From Camillea tinctor (lineage: Eukaryota > Ascomycota > Sordariomycetes > Xylariales > Xylariaceae): DNA of 64,000 nucleotides. Below the pieces are notes generated by a model. The model saw nothing but the letters and a program-made list of their open reading frames with translations. It made no database searches and was not told the DNA's origin. Positions 34,872 to 47,407 of the stretch are shown here, piece after piece. The stretch is taken from assembly GCA_022578605.1 (NCBI GenBank), contig MU394131.1:48860-112859 (forward strand), given 5' to 3'. The number at the start of each line of letters is the position of its first letter. Positions within the stretch are counted from its first letter, which is position 1. The translations under genes were made by a program, and so were the position numbers.

Positions 34872-36845
34872 TATTATATTTATAACTTTTTTTTTAACTT
34901 ATAAAATTACGCAATAATTTTAAAATCTTTATAATAACGTAAAATTAACTATTATTTTTTTATAAATAATGCTTTTTTTAATTAAACGCTATTAACTTAC
35001 AATTATAAAAAAAGTTAAACTTTTAATTATATTATTAAAAAACTTTTTAATTAATTAAAAAATTATAAACTATTTTGTTTATAATATTAAAACTATTTAA
35101 TAATATAAGCGCTAATATAATGCTTTAAAAAAGCTATTTTTAACATATAATAAAACAAATTTTAATGCAATTAAGTTATTGCTATAAGCTTTAAAAATTT
35201 ATTGCTATTTATTTTTAAATAGCTAATTATAACTAATTTTTTTATATTAATTAATAATTAAAAAAAAAATTAATATATTATTTAAACTTATATTTTAATA
35301 AAATATAATAGTTTTTTATAAAAGTTTATTAAATATATATTAATATTTTAACTATTTTAAAATAATTTAAAGCTATTAATTAATTTTAAAAACAGTTAAA
35401 AATAAAAACATTTTAAACTAATAAAAATTAATAATTTTTATATTTATATTAAACATTAACGTTTATATTTAAAATATTTATTTTTATAAATAAATTTAAT
35501 ATTAATAAATAAAATAAAAGTTATAAATATAATTAAGCGTTAAAAAAAAATACTTTATTTATTAAAAAAATTTTAAAAAAAAAGCACCGCTTTAATATAT
35601 TACTAATTATTATAATAAATAAAATTATTATTAACTTAATATATTAAAGTTTAATAATTAAAAAAAGTTTTACTTTTTAATTATAAAACAATGTTATTTT
35701 TTTAATAAATTTATTTTTTAGCTTTTATTTAGTTTTAATAATAAATAACGCTTTTTTTTATTACTTTTAAAAAATTTACATAATAATAAAAAATAATAGC
35801 GTTTATAAGCTTTAATATTTACTACTTTACTTATTAAAATTTAATTTTATTAAAAAATTTTTTAGTTTATTAAAAGCATATATATGTAAATATTTAAAAT
35901 AAAAATAAAAAACTTTATTAATAAAAAAAACTTTGCGTTATTTTTTATTAACTACGTTTATAAAATTAGCTAACAATAAAATAAAATTTAAAAGTTATTT
36001 TAATACGCAAATATTAACTATAACTTTAAATAAAAATAATAATAAATAAAAGTAATTATTATAAAAAGCGTTATATAATAAAATAAAGTTATAATAAAGT
36101 TTAACTTTTAAAAAGTTTATATATTTAAATTAAAAGCTTTTATAATAATTAACTTTTTTAATTTAAAAATATAATACTTGCTATTTTTATTATTTATAAG
36201 TAAAACATAATAAAATATTTTAAATTTAATTCTTAAAAAAAATATCTTTTTTTTTTTATTTTTTTTAGTTTTTTTTTTAATATTGCATTAATATAATAAT
36301 TTTTAAATAGCCTCACCACTTTTTTATTTTTTTCTTAATAATATATAAGTTTATATAACTTAATTTAATTAAAAGTTATAGTAATAATAATTATAATAAT
36401 AGTTATAATAATAATTATAATAGTAATTATAATATTATTATATAAAAAGTTATAATATAAAAAGTTATAAACTTTTTTATAAATAAATTAAAATTTTATT
36501 TGCAAATAAAATATAATTTTATTAATATAATTTTATTTATAATTTATTTATAATAATAATAAAGTTATAATTAAAAGTTAAAAAAATACTTTTATTTAAA
36601 ATGCATTTATACTTAAAAAGTTATATTAAAAATAATTAATAATTTATAGTTTATAATTTTAACTTTATTTATTATAATAACATTTAAAATAAATTAAAAT
36701 TATTTATTTATATTATAATAAAACTTATTATTTTATATATTAAACTTTTTTTATTTATTATATATATTATTTATTTTATATATTATATTTTATAAAAAGT
36801 AAATAAATTAACTTTAAAAACTATTAAATATAACTAATTATTTGT

Positions 36846-37348
36846 TTAAAAAGCGTAAATATATACTTTAACTTTAATTTTTTTAATTATTAATATATAA
36901 AGTATATATTTGCGCTTTTTAAATAAGTAATTAACTATATTTACTAATTTTTAAAGTTAACTACCTGCTTAAAAAGCGTAAATATATACTTTAATTGTTA
37001 GTAGGTGTACGTACTAAGAAAGATAAAAATAACAAGTGTAAGAAACGGTTGTATATTTATGTTTAAGGAAGGAACTATTTAACTGAGGTTGCGCAGGAAA
37101 GCGCAACCTATTTATGTGCGGGGTACATTGTAACTTTTTATCCTTATTATGCAACCATCATTAACTTTAATTTTTTTAATTATTAACGCGTAAAATATAT
37201 ATTTGCGCTTTTTAAATAAATAATTAATTATATTTAATAATTAAAACTAACTACTTATTTAAAAAGCGTAAATATATACTTTAACTTTAATTTCTTTAAT
37301 TATTAACGCATAAAATATATATTTACGCTTTTTAAATAAATAATTAAC
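36846..37348 (+). repeat. Three-copy tandem repeat with internal dyad inside the AT-rich element
   Basis: A unit of about 121-123 bp starts TTAAAAAGCGTAAATATATA at 36846, 36969 and 37260. The third spacing matches the first once the 165-bp insertion and its target duplication are removed. Each unit contains an inverted pair, AAAGCGTAAATATATACTTT facing a ...GTATATATTTGCGCTTT arm, so it could form a cruciform. It could be a subterminal or regulatory repeat of the element. Confidence 0.75.
36996..37160 (+). mobile_element. Solo-LTR-like insertion (165 bp) nested in the tandem repeat
   Basis: A patch of normal base composition interrupts the second copy of the tandem repeat. It begins TGTTAGTAGG and ends CCATCA, the TG...CA of retrotransposon LTRs. 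It is flanked by TTAAT (36991-36995) and TTAAC (37161-37165), a 5-bp target duplication with one C-to-T change. It contains a 9-bp hairpin, AGGTTGCGC facing GCGCAACCT, near 37086-37109. It is much less mutated than its host element: it either inserted after the mutation or was too short to be recognised by RIP. The retrotransposon superfamily cannot be told from this piece. Confidence 0.72.
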
Positions 37349-39169
37349 CTTTTTTATTTTTTTATAACTTCTTTTTTAAATTAAAAATTATTTATTACCT
37401 TTATTTACCACTTTTATTAATAAAAATATTTAAGTTAAAAATATTAAAAAAACAATAATATAATTATATATTAAAAGCATTGTAAATTGTTAATATTTTT
37501 AGCTATAAATAAAATAAAAATAAAGTTTTTTATTAATATTAAACACTAATTATTAAAAAAAAACTATAACTTACTAATATTTAAATAGCTTTAAAACTTT
37601 TTACTTTTAAAAACTTTTTAAAATTTAATAGCATTTTTTAAATATTACTTAATATAAAACTTAAACAAAATAAATACCTTTTAAAAAATTTACTTAATTA
37701 TATATTAAATTTTTAAAAAATAGTAAATTTATTAAATAATTATATTGTTATTATTAAGCTTTTAATATAAATTTTTTATTTAATTTATTTTTTTTAACAA
37801 TTTATATATAAAAGCCTTTATTAATTTTGCTAATAAAGTTTTATTATTTATATTTTTTAATATTAATAGCAATAAACTACAAATAAAAAAAATATAAAAA
37901 AAGTATTAAATATATATAATAATATAAAAAATAACTAATTTATTAAAGCATTTTTATAAATTTTTAATAGCGTATATACGCTTTTTTTTATACTTTTATA
38001 TTAATTAAAAATGCAATTTGTAATTTTATTTATTAAAGCTTTTATAAATTAATTTTTAAAATTATTTTAAACTATTTAAATAATATAAAGGTTTTAATGT
38101 TAATATTTTTTTTTTAATTATTTTATTAAAAAACTTATTAAAAAGCTACTTTTAATTTTTTAACTTTTTACGTTATTATACTTTACTTTACATGCTTATT
38201 TTTTTTTAATTATGTTAAAAAATTTCGTATATAACTATAATAAAAGCTTTATAAAAATAGCTTAATTGCTTATAATATTTTTAACTTATTTAATAATATT
38301 AATTATCGTAAAAAAATAATATATAATTTTATTTTTAATTTAGCAAAATTATAGCAACTTAATATAGTTTAAGCATAAAACGCTTTTATTATAAATTAAC
38401 AAGTTTTTAAAAAACGTATAAAGTTTTTATTTAATAATTTAAACGCTTATTATATTAATAAAAAGCATAAAATAATGCTTAATAAAGCTTTAAAAAATTA
38501 AAAAGCTTTAAAAAATTAAAGTTAATATTAAATAAAAACGTTAAATAAAAAATTTTTAATATTAAAAAAAATATTATTACGTTGCTATAAAAGTGTTTAA
38601 TAATAAAGTTTTTTTATAATTTTAAAAAAGCTTTTAAGTTTTAAATTTTATTAAACTTTAAATATTAAAATAACTAAAATAAATACTTTATTTAAAATAA
38701 AGCAATAAGTAAATATAATAAAATAAAGTAGTTTAAAATAATTAATAATATTTAAAACTTTATTTTTATTTACTTTATTGTAAAAATAAACGCAAAATAT
38801 TTTAAAATTATATTTATATGCAGCATTTTACTTAATAAATAACTTTTTAACTTATATATATATTTGTAAAAAAAACTAATTACACCTTTTTGTTTTTTTA
38901 TTTATATATGCTTTAAGCTATAAAATAATAAAGTTTTAAACGTTATTTATAAGTTTAAATTGTTAGCAAATAGCGTAATAATTAATATTATTAACGCTAA
39001 TTATTTTAAAAAACTTATATTTATTTTATAGCTATAATTTAAAAAATTTACCGTTAATAATAACGCAAATTTAACTAAAAACCTTAATAATAAAAGCCTT
39101 TAATATAACTATTAAAAAAAAAATAAAAATAACAACATTTTTATTTTTATTAACCATTTTATTATTAAT

Positions 39170-39335
39170 ATTAATAATAACATTAATAACAGTATTAATA
39201 ACAATATTAACGTTATTATTGTTATTTATAATAGCATTAATAATAATATTAGCGCTATTATCGTTATTATTATTATTATTATTGTTTTTAAAAATAGCGT
39301 TACTATTATTATTATTATTATTATTGTTATTTTTT
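39170..39335. repeat. ATT/GTT-type low-complexity repeat inside the AT-rich element
   Basis: Long stretches of ATT, ATTA and GTTATT units, best seen at 39262-39290 and 39303-39330. Probably expanded simple repeats within degraded DNA. Confidence 0.7.
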
Positions 39336-39961
39336 TTTTAAAAAAAATAATTTTTATAATAAATTATATTTTATTAATTGTTTTTTTTAATAGCTATTTT
39401 AATAAATAAGCTTAAATATAAACTTTGCTTAAAATGCTTTTTTAATAGTAGCAACTTGTTTTTAAACTACTTTTTAATAAAAAGTATTATTGTAAAATTT
39501 ACTTTTTGCTGCTTTAAATAAAAGCTTTTAAATACGCTTTAAAAGCATTATTAAAGTTTAATTAATAGTTTTATTAATATAAATTTACTTAAAAAAAAAG
39601 CGTGTGTAGTTTAAAACTAAAAGTAAAAGTTAAAAAAGCTGCTTTTTTACCTATAAAATAAAATAAAAACGTAAAAATAGCAATAAAAAAATTAAAATTT
39701 TAATAAATAAATTTAATTATAAATTAGTTATAAAAAAGCATTATTGTAATATAAAATATTACTTTATAAATTAAAAAAAATTTTAATTGCTTTAATAATT
39801 TTTATAAAATTAAAGCTATAAAAAAAAAGTAACATTAATAAAAATAACTTTTTATATAAATTAAAAAGTTTTAAACCTTTAAAAGCGCTTTTTACAATAA
39901 AATTACTTATAAAATAATAGCTTTATTAAATAAAATTAAATGTTAAAATAAATAGTATTAT

Positions 39962-40065
39962 AAGTTAAAAATGTAAAAAATGCGCGTGTTGCGCGTGTTA
40001 AAAAAATTATATGTATATAAGTAAAAAAAAATTGTAAAGCGCAATTTATTGTTTCGAAATAAGTG
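39962..40065 (-). repeat. Right terminal inverted repeat (104 bp)
   Basis: Read on minus it begins CACTTATTTCGAAACAATAA and aligns to the left repeat without gaps. It differs at ten positions, all transitions; nine have the T or A form on this side, so this end was mutated more heavily. Confidence 0.88.
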
Positions 40066-42565
40066 TATATAATGTACTCTACATAATCGCACCCTCTTTT
40101 TCCTTAAACGGAATTGTCAGAAGTATCTACGGAGTAGGTTAGTGGTGTCTAGTATCAATTACATTTTTACACCATCAACTTATCATGGCCCCGAACTTTT
40201 CCACGGTAGGTACATAAATGAATGGATGATACCTAAGTACATACATAGTGGTCCCTCAGCGGAACCCGGCAATTGAATTCATCTGACTGACGAAATGTGC
40301 AAAGCCACTTGTCCTAGGGCTCTTCTAGACCCGGCAATCGGCAACGTCGGAGAGGAAGACAGGATACCTATGGTATATGTGGTATAGTGTGCTATATATA
40401 CCTAATCTACGCAGGCTTTGCCAAAGTCAAGTTAGGTCAGGTAGGCCAGACTTTGAATTAGTTGGTTGATCATCACAATAACAAGTCAACAAATGCCTCT
40501 TATCCATTGTGCTTATGGAATTATACTGGCTGACAAGCTTGGATGGGTTATGTAATCAAAAGATATCTTTTTTCATTATATTGCAGGTTACCCATGTACT
40601 ACTTCTACCCCGTATGTGAGAGAAATGTTGATGGTCCCAATTAGAAAATAATTAACTGTAAAAGGTTTAACAGACTGGTGGCTAGCGATGGTGATGACGA
40701 TGGTGGTGCTTCAATATCAATACGAGATTTATGGTCAATGCGTTACAACCTTAGCCTAGAGTGTTAATGTAGGTCCCTGAACTTCAAAAACAATTGCCTG
40801 GTAATAAGGTTACGAATTTCAGCTGTGCCAGGATCCCTGGACTTACATGAATCCAACTAACCTTTTATATTTTTTTTCAATGTATTCAAAGTACCTGCCT
40901 AAATCTAGTAACGGATACCTTACCTAATATTGTTCTGTCTCCATTATTAGTACAACCCCATTATGTTCCGTACCTACGTATATATTTGATCAAGCATGAG
41001 ATCCATAGCACTTAATTGCCCGTTAACTAGTAGTAATAAGCTCTGCTAAAGCCTTTTGGGTTGAAAACTAAAACGTGTATCACCGCCTCCATTCATCACC
41101 CCGTCCCCACCTTCTGAGTCGACCATCATGGGTTCTTTTGTTGTTCTCCAATCAGCCAATCAGACCATTGGTCAACAGCATTTTCTGTAAATTGCACTCG
41201 AGGTAGGCATGCGTTAGCGATCCACCGGCTTGGTCTAAATGGAAACAAAAAAAAAAAAAACGGACAATAATAATCAGCCCAGGACCACAATGAAAATCGG
41301 CATGTGGGTGGTAGGAGACCCCAGTTCGCATCGCCCAATGGGTATGGGCGTGAGGAATGGGGATGGAACAAGCCGGATAGATACTATACCTATCTACCTC
41401 CCTACATCACGCATAATGCATATGCGTACGACAAACAAGAGATAAGTCGGTTACATAATTGGACACAAAGAGGGAGCCCATTTCAGTTGGCTTAACCCCC
41501 TTAGGGTGGTATTCATGTAGGTCAAAACAAGATGAATTCAAATGTAAGCATATCTACTCATGTACACTCAAAATACATACGGATTGTACAGACCAAACCA
41601 ACAAACCAACAGCAACAACATTGAAGAATAATACTTGGGCACGCATATGCCGCGTTGGCCACTGCCCACCTCCCTTAGTTGTAAGTGCTTAGAACCACCC
41701 CGGGCTTATGGGCCAGGGTGATCGTAAATCAAGGCATGGCAGTAAAGCTTAACCATTTTCAAGCTTTGTGGCGTGCAGTGCCCAGACGCTGACGCTTGGC
41801 TGGCACCGACCTTGGGCTGGCTCGCGCGCGCCTTTGATTCCAATCCAACAAACCCCAGTCAGCCAATCTACCTCCTGCGTGACCTTACCTATTGGTATGA
41901 TGGCCCCTACCTTTCTCTATATGTACCTACTTATGAATGGGGTGGCCGGTCCTGCTTTTCCATAACTACCTAAGCTCCATCAGGTATTAGTTGTGTACAG
42001 TGTACACTAGAATAGTGTACATGCATACATCGGATCCAGACAACCCATGATCCTATGAGGTCCCTACTGCTCTGGGTCCTTTGCTCATCAGTTGGAGAAG
42101 GAAAGAAGCAAGCCTAGTTTAGATACCACTACCTACAACGTACGCCACCATCAAACACAGGTAGCAAGTACCTCGTGCTACCTATAGCGTAGGTCGATCG
42201 GTTGGTTAGTTTAGTTGATTGGGTACATCAGGAACTAGCCCTGTCCTCGAGGAGCTTCATCGTTGGCATTACTAGGTAGTGAAGCAGGAGGAACCTAGGA
42301 GAGGGGAGGGTGGCTTAGATGGGATAGTAGTGCAAGTGGTCCCCCGTCCAGGTAAGGTTCCTGCGTTCCCAAGCTGTTTCATATAGTCTGGCCGATAGAT
42401 AAAAGACTCACTGCTCCTCTGCTTCACCTAAGAAGTCTCTGTTTCCCTCGTCCTTCCTTACTCTCCATCCTCAACCTTCTGCTTCTATCCATTCGTGGGA
42501 ACAAAGTTACGCTTTCACGCACACATAAACCTCCAAACCACCTTACTCAACCACTACACATCATC
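40066..42565. other. Intergenic region right of the AT-rich element
   Basis: 2.5 kb of normal base composition with no supported gene. Open frames are short and overlapping. The stretch 42400-42560 is CT- and CA-rich and is probably the promoter and leader of the small Cys-tailed gene. Confidence 0.6.
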
Positions 42566-42892
42566 ATGCCTGCTCCTCAAGCTCCCTCGCAACAAGCTCC
42601 TATGGAGATGACCTCCAACGATGGCGTCGTCACCCAGCAGCCCGTTAGTATTCTCCCACCGCTTTCTCAGTCATAGCGTCCCTTCCCCCCTATCCCCATC
42701 CTATTCCCGAAGCGCTCTCCAAAATGGCCTTTTCCCTCTTCGCCAACCTCAAATTAACCGACAGATCAACTAACGTGATGATTGTTTCCATAGTCAGCCG
42801 AGCCCCAACCCGAGATGAGCCTTCGTGGTGGTGAGGAGGCCGGCTGCGAGATCTGCTGCGGTCTCTGCGGCTGCGACGAAGCCTGCTGTTAA
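42566..42892 (+). CDS. Small Cys-tailed protein, 58 aa
   Basis: Found from splice sites, being too short for ordinary gene calling. Exon 1, 42566-42643, encodes 26 residues rich in Pro, Gln and Met. The intron starts GTTAGT and ends CCATAG, with a CAACTAAC branch sequence. Exon 2, 42794-42892, adds 32 residues and a TAA stop. The C-terminus packs seven Cys into the last 15 residues (CEICCGLCGCDEACC) after a MSLRGG segment. Short proteins with a polar Gln/Pro head and a Cys-dense tail are common in Pezizomycotina and resemble the CYSTM stress-related arrangement, though the hydrophobic stretch here is minimal. The tail may be palmitoylated or bind metal (inference). There is no signal peptide, so it is not a typical secreted effector. 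Confidence 0.78.
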
Positions 42893-45333
42893 TCGCACAT
42901 TCTCACCTCTCCCTCCCTTCTAACCTGCCCGCCTACACGGTCGCTGCATGGGGAAGAAGAAGGGGAAAAAAGGGCGTGATTGGGACGTTGTTCCTCTGCC
43001 ACTACCTGGAATAAGCAAAAAAGTCTACCCCAATCAACCAACCACCCGCCGCCATCGGCAACAGTAGTTATCAATCATGCGCACACTTCCCAGCATGGCC
43101 TATCGCTCGGGGTGTCAGCACAACCTGTGTGGTCTAGAACTGCGTTGGATTGGTTGAGGAGGTTTCATAGTCGGAAGCAGGGAAGCATCGGATCCGCACC
43201 CTTTTCTTTTTCTTTTTTTATCATTCAACCCATGGTTCCACGGCTTGAGGAGCAATGAAAGGAAGGAAGCAGAAAGTAAAGCAGCATGTGAATGAAGACT
43301 CTAGATGATACCTCTTATGATTAAATTTAAAGAAAAAAGAAAAAGACAGAAAAAAATTACATGAGTAAAGCATGTATCGTTTTTGTTGTTGTTGATGACG
43401 ATGATGATGAGATATATGAAGCGGGTTTGTTATTTGTTGTCTTCTTATTTGTTGGTTAGACAGTAGTAGTAGATGGGGGTTATCGTTTAGCAGGGAGGGT
43501 TTCCAACTTACATTTCTGAGACGGACTCTTCTTGAGTTGCGAGTCTGGTTCTCGCTGAAAACGAGATAGTAGTAGATAGAAATTCTACCTCCTTAACTTA
43601 TCGTACCTCTTTTTCTCGCCAACTCTCTCTCATTGCTCATGGAAGTTTTCAACGAACCCAGGCCTCCTCTTTGGATATTTACCTAGGTATGCTTCTCGTT
43701 ATGCCGTGTAATACATCTTTACCCACTCTTCGTACACGACAAAGTCTATTTTAGGCGGAATTGTAACCCAACGCCGACGATGGTGCCGGAAGCGCACTTT
43801 GAGAAAAAAACAAAAAATTTCAGCGTGAAAATTAACAACAAAAGAAGGGGGAAGAAGAAAAACTATAAAGAAAAAAAAGATTATTTAATAGAACTATTTA
43901 AATAGACGTTCTTGACGTCGTCTTGTGTCAAATTAAGCATTTCTGCCGTTTGTCTTGGCGATCTCTTGGCCTTTCATGGTTCGTCGTCTTGGCTCTTCAT
44001 GCCAAGGAATTGTCTTGCACCTTTTCCTCCTAACCTAACGGTTTCGATGGGTTTTCGTCATAGGTACATCGTTTACGCCATATATACGTAAATGCTACTA
44101 ATCTAACCTAGGTACCTGTGCCTTTTTTTCCCCCTCTCTTCCTTTCTGTTCTCTTTTTCTTTTAGTAGACACTACATTATGCATAACGTGGAAGGAATAT
44201 GGCTATCTAACTACTTCACTAGGCTACGTGATGATGTTTTGGTTCTTGAGGATCTTCACACTACAAAAAAGTTAGATGGGAGAGGGACGCAATTAGCGGT
44301 GACTTCTAGCTTTGATGTGCTTATGAATGCGGGGGGGAGGGGAGGCAATAGGGAAAAAAGTGAAAAGTCCTATGGAGGATCGATGCTAGGAATGTATGTA
44401 CTTAGGATCGTGGTCCCCCTTTTGCCCCCCCTGACGATCGACATTCTTGGCTCGGCGTTGAGTAGGTAAGCAAAAGCAAAACCCCAGCCCTAGATCAGCA
44501 CTCAGGCTGCCAGGTAGTGTAGTTACGTACCTACAAAGGTAGGTGGTCTATATATCAATGTTAAGGACGGTGGAAGATAGTGTTTTACTGTAGGCCGGTG
44601 GTCATGTAGCTACTGCGAACTTGCCTATCGAGGTGATTGATCGGTATCATTGAGCCATCGGGAAAGGAAAATACTTTTTGCATACACCTAACCTATATAT
44701 ACTGCCAAATACTGAATATATTTGACATTAGTGATCCTTTGTGATTGGTAGGCCTCCCTTTTTTTTATTCTATCTAGAGTTTTGCTCGTTTTTATATATC
44801 TCACCGAGGGGACCGCCTATATTAGTTAGAGTATCGTGAGAAAAAAATACGGCAAGAGATAAGAATTCATGTATACTCCGTAGTTAGGGTATACTACACG
44901 TCTTGTCCATCTCTGGCAATACGATGCTCGTACCACAGGATATGAGATGTAGGTATAATTATTCAACTCCCTATATCTTCATTTAGTTCAAGTATCTCTA
45001 TTTGAACGCATTTATCGATCTTGTCTCGTTTTTGGTCTTGGTCTATGATATGGTGTGGTGTGTGGTATTCTTATATATACAAGGTACAGACAGCAATACA
45101 TATATACATGCCAACATACGCACATCCAAAGTTCATGAACTTGTCGGCATATGCTACATACATTCATGACTTGACTGAACTCACAGAGTGATCTCTCCGT
45201 CAAGTTTAACCTCCCCAAGATCCCCTTCTCGCTTCGGGCTGTGTGCCATGACACGTGCTTTTTGATTTCAATCGATCCAATCCGTTTCCCATAGATGTCC
45301 CAGTCCGTTCTTTTCTTTTCTCTTCTTTTATTT
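42893..45333. other. Intergenic region without supported gene
   Basis: 2.4 kb holding the 3' end of the small Cys-tailed gene and the 3' end of the convergent minus-strand twin CX9C gene. Contains GTT/GAT repeats near 43380-43410. One open frame at 44179-44469 has no recognisable feature and is not called. Confidence 0.55.
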
Positions 45334-46466
45334 TTATTTTTCGCCTGACGTCTTTGCGTTACTCTTATCACCGCCATCCTCTGGTTTGGTGCCCCTATTG
45401 CTGTTAAACGCCCCAGCAGCTCGATCCCATAAGGTCTCCTGGCCCTTCTGCCTGCGTTCTTGTCGCTCCTTCTCCTGCTGCTCCCACAGCCCCTGGACGC
45501 GCGAGGCAAGCTCGGCCTTGGCGTGCAGCTCGGCGCGGTAGGCGGCCTCCTCGGCGGGGCGCTCCTCTTCCGTGACCTTCTCGAGGCGCTCTTTGAGCTT
45601 CTCCTGCTGGTCTGGCGTGAGGTCGTGCTCTTCGGTCGGGGCTATCGCGGACTGCGAGGCCCCGGCAGCAGCGGCGGCGCTGATAGCGGCGTGCTTCCTG
45701 GGCATCAACGGCGGGAAGGTAGGGATTGGTCGTCCTTCACGCTTCGCTGCGTCGACTTCGGCCTCCTGCGCCATTAGCCGCTGGTATAGGGAGTCGGCGT
45801 GCATTTGGATCTCCTCCTCGGCTTCAGGGCTACGGTCGTATGTCGAGAGGTAGCCTAGCGCTTTGAGTAGTCTCTAATGGTTCCGAAACAATACTTCAGC
45901 CTCAGCAAGTCCTTCTTCCCATAATATTCTCTAGATTAGTAGATAGTAAAAATTAATAAAAAACATACCGTCTGCATCATGTAACACCGCTCAAACTTCC
46001 TGACCTGGTCGCGACACATGGTCATGCGCTCGGTGAAGCTGGGGTTGGTCATGCAAGTGCGCCAGTCGACTTGCTCGAGAGCGCAGTTCTCAAGAGCCGC
46101 CTGGCCGATTTGCGACCTGCGCTCCTTGTAGCCCTCCAAAACGTCCATCAACTTCTCGTGGTCGGTTTTGGTCTCGGCCTCGATTTCCTTCAGGGGTCTA
46201 TATGTCTTCCATAGATGTGCGTAGCGACCATCTTGGAACTGGCTCTCGGCCGGAACTCCATTCTCGTTTCTCTTCCCTTCTGCTGCATTATCCGCTTCGC
46301 CCGAGCTCACAGATTCTGGATCTGGCTTTGGTGACTTCTGATCGGCGGCGGCATTGTATCGCACGGGCGATTCTTTTGCGAGAAATTCGCGAAGTTTGGG
46401 GTCGAGCTTCCGCAGCGGGTCGTCGGGGCTCGAGCTCGAGGCCCAGAGACTGTCCCACCAGCCCAT
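45334..46466 (-). CDS. Twin CX9C (CHCH-type) protein, 345 aa
   Basis: Exons on minus are 46466-45969 and 45873-45334 (donor GTATGT, acceptor ATTAG, phase 0), giving 345 residues from MGWWDSLWAS. Cys at residues 128, 138, 151 and 161 make two exact CX9C motifs 12 residues apart, the helical-hairpin signature of Mia40 substrates in the mitochondrial intermembrane space. Unlike classic small CHCH proteins it has a ~125-residue N-terminal region (DPLRKLDPKLREFL and a charged helix before the hairpin). A long C-terminal region follows, rich in Ala, Glu, Gln and Arg and predicted coiled coil around residues 235-320. The start was moved to the ATG at 46466, because the frame upstream has no ATG. I cannot name the family member; location is inferred from the Cys motif. 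Confidence 0.82.
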
Positions 46467-47407
46467 GGAGCCTTCACTGTTGTAATGGAACAATGGCAGA
46501 AGAATAGAAGGAAGGGGAAAAACTGCGATAAGATTTCTGGCAGCGCCTCGAGAATCCGCAATTTGCGAAAACCCCGGTGCTAATATGTATACACTAATAA
46601 TCTCACATGCAAAAAGGATGTACCTTAGAGTATATACTCTAAGTAGCTATAGGTTATAGCCTATCATCTATGTAAATTGAAGTGATAGGTAAAAAAAATG
46701 ATATCGTTATCGATACCGCTATATCGAATATCAGCCCTACTACCGGGGCAATGGTATTATACTAACACTTACACGCGGCTATCCAACGTACGGGTCCCTA
46801 TACCTACCTTTAATCGATTGGATGAGTATTCATCATTATTGAGTCGTTGCTAGGAAACCCGAGAAGTTACCGGCTAAAGGATAACGATATTGAACCCCCC
46901 TCCCCGCCCACCTAGGTAGGTAAGGTATTTAAAAGGGGTCACTATAAAACTTTAGGTACCTAAGGTTAACTGATGTCGTTCATGTCAATACCTCCAGCAA
47001 ACAATAGGACTAGTAAATGCACATGTTGTTCTAATGATAGGAAAATAATATCGTTGGTTAATCATATTTTTTTTATATAGCGAAGTCATTTATGCAGATG
47101 GGACAGACCCTATCCCTATCGCCTTGTCATATTGAGGATGCATACCCCCCGAGTCTCCGGACTCATATAAAAACCCTCTTTCCTTGCTGACCCATATGGA
47201 AAACACCCGTCACTACAATTCACATGTTTTGGATTGGAAAGGCCATCAAAATGCTTTTGGTATTCGTTTTGTTTTTTTTCATTCCAGAACTACCGGTGTA
47301 GCATCTTCGTGCCGTGGCTTAAGCCTATGAACCACCCGTTCCGAATCTGAGACCGTAAAGAACCATGAAGCAACAACGCCATCGATGCCCAGGAAAAGTC
47401 CACATTC
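46467..47407. other. Intergenic region between two minus-strand genes
   Basis: 0.94 kb containing the promoter of the twin CX9C gene and the 3' flank of RPS11. A CCACCTAGGTAGGTAAGG palindromic stretch lies near 46909. No gene seen. Confidence 0.6.

Larger units (their letters stand above)
34768..40065. mobile_element. AT-rich, RIP-degraded transposon-like element with terminal inverted repeats
   Basis: A 5.3 kb block of extreme AT content starts and stops abruptly. Its ends are 104-bp inverted repeats (34768-34871 and 39962-40065) with no gaps and about 90% identity. All ten mismatches are transitions, nine of them carrying T or A at the right end. Both ends abut TA (34766-34767 and 40066-40067), which would fit the TA target duplication of the Tc1/mariner class, although TA is short enough to arise by chance. 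Remaining C residues are mostly followed by T or G, and CpA is scarce, as expected after RIP. No open frame of 60 codons lies inside (apart from an unremarkable frame crossing the left boundary), so any transposase is destroyed. 5.3 kb is long for a mariner element, so a nested or different class is possible. Confidence 0.8.

Noticed and set aside
34768..40065. Centromere core
   Set aside because: AT-rich but only 5.3 kb with clean inverted repeat ends; fungal regional centromeres are much larger, so a mobile element is the simpler reading.
34768..40065. Mitochondrial DNA insertion or linear plasmid
   Set aside because: No mitochondrial gene, tRNA or plasmid polymerase frame can be read; scarcity of CpA points to RIP.
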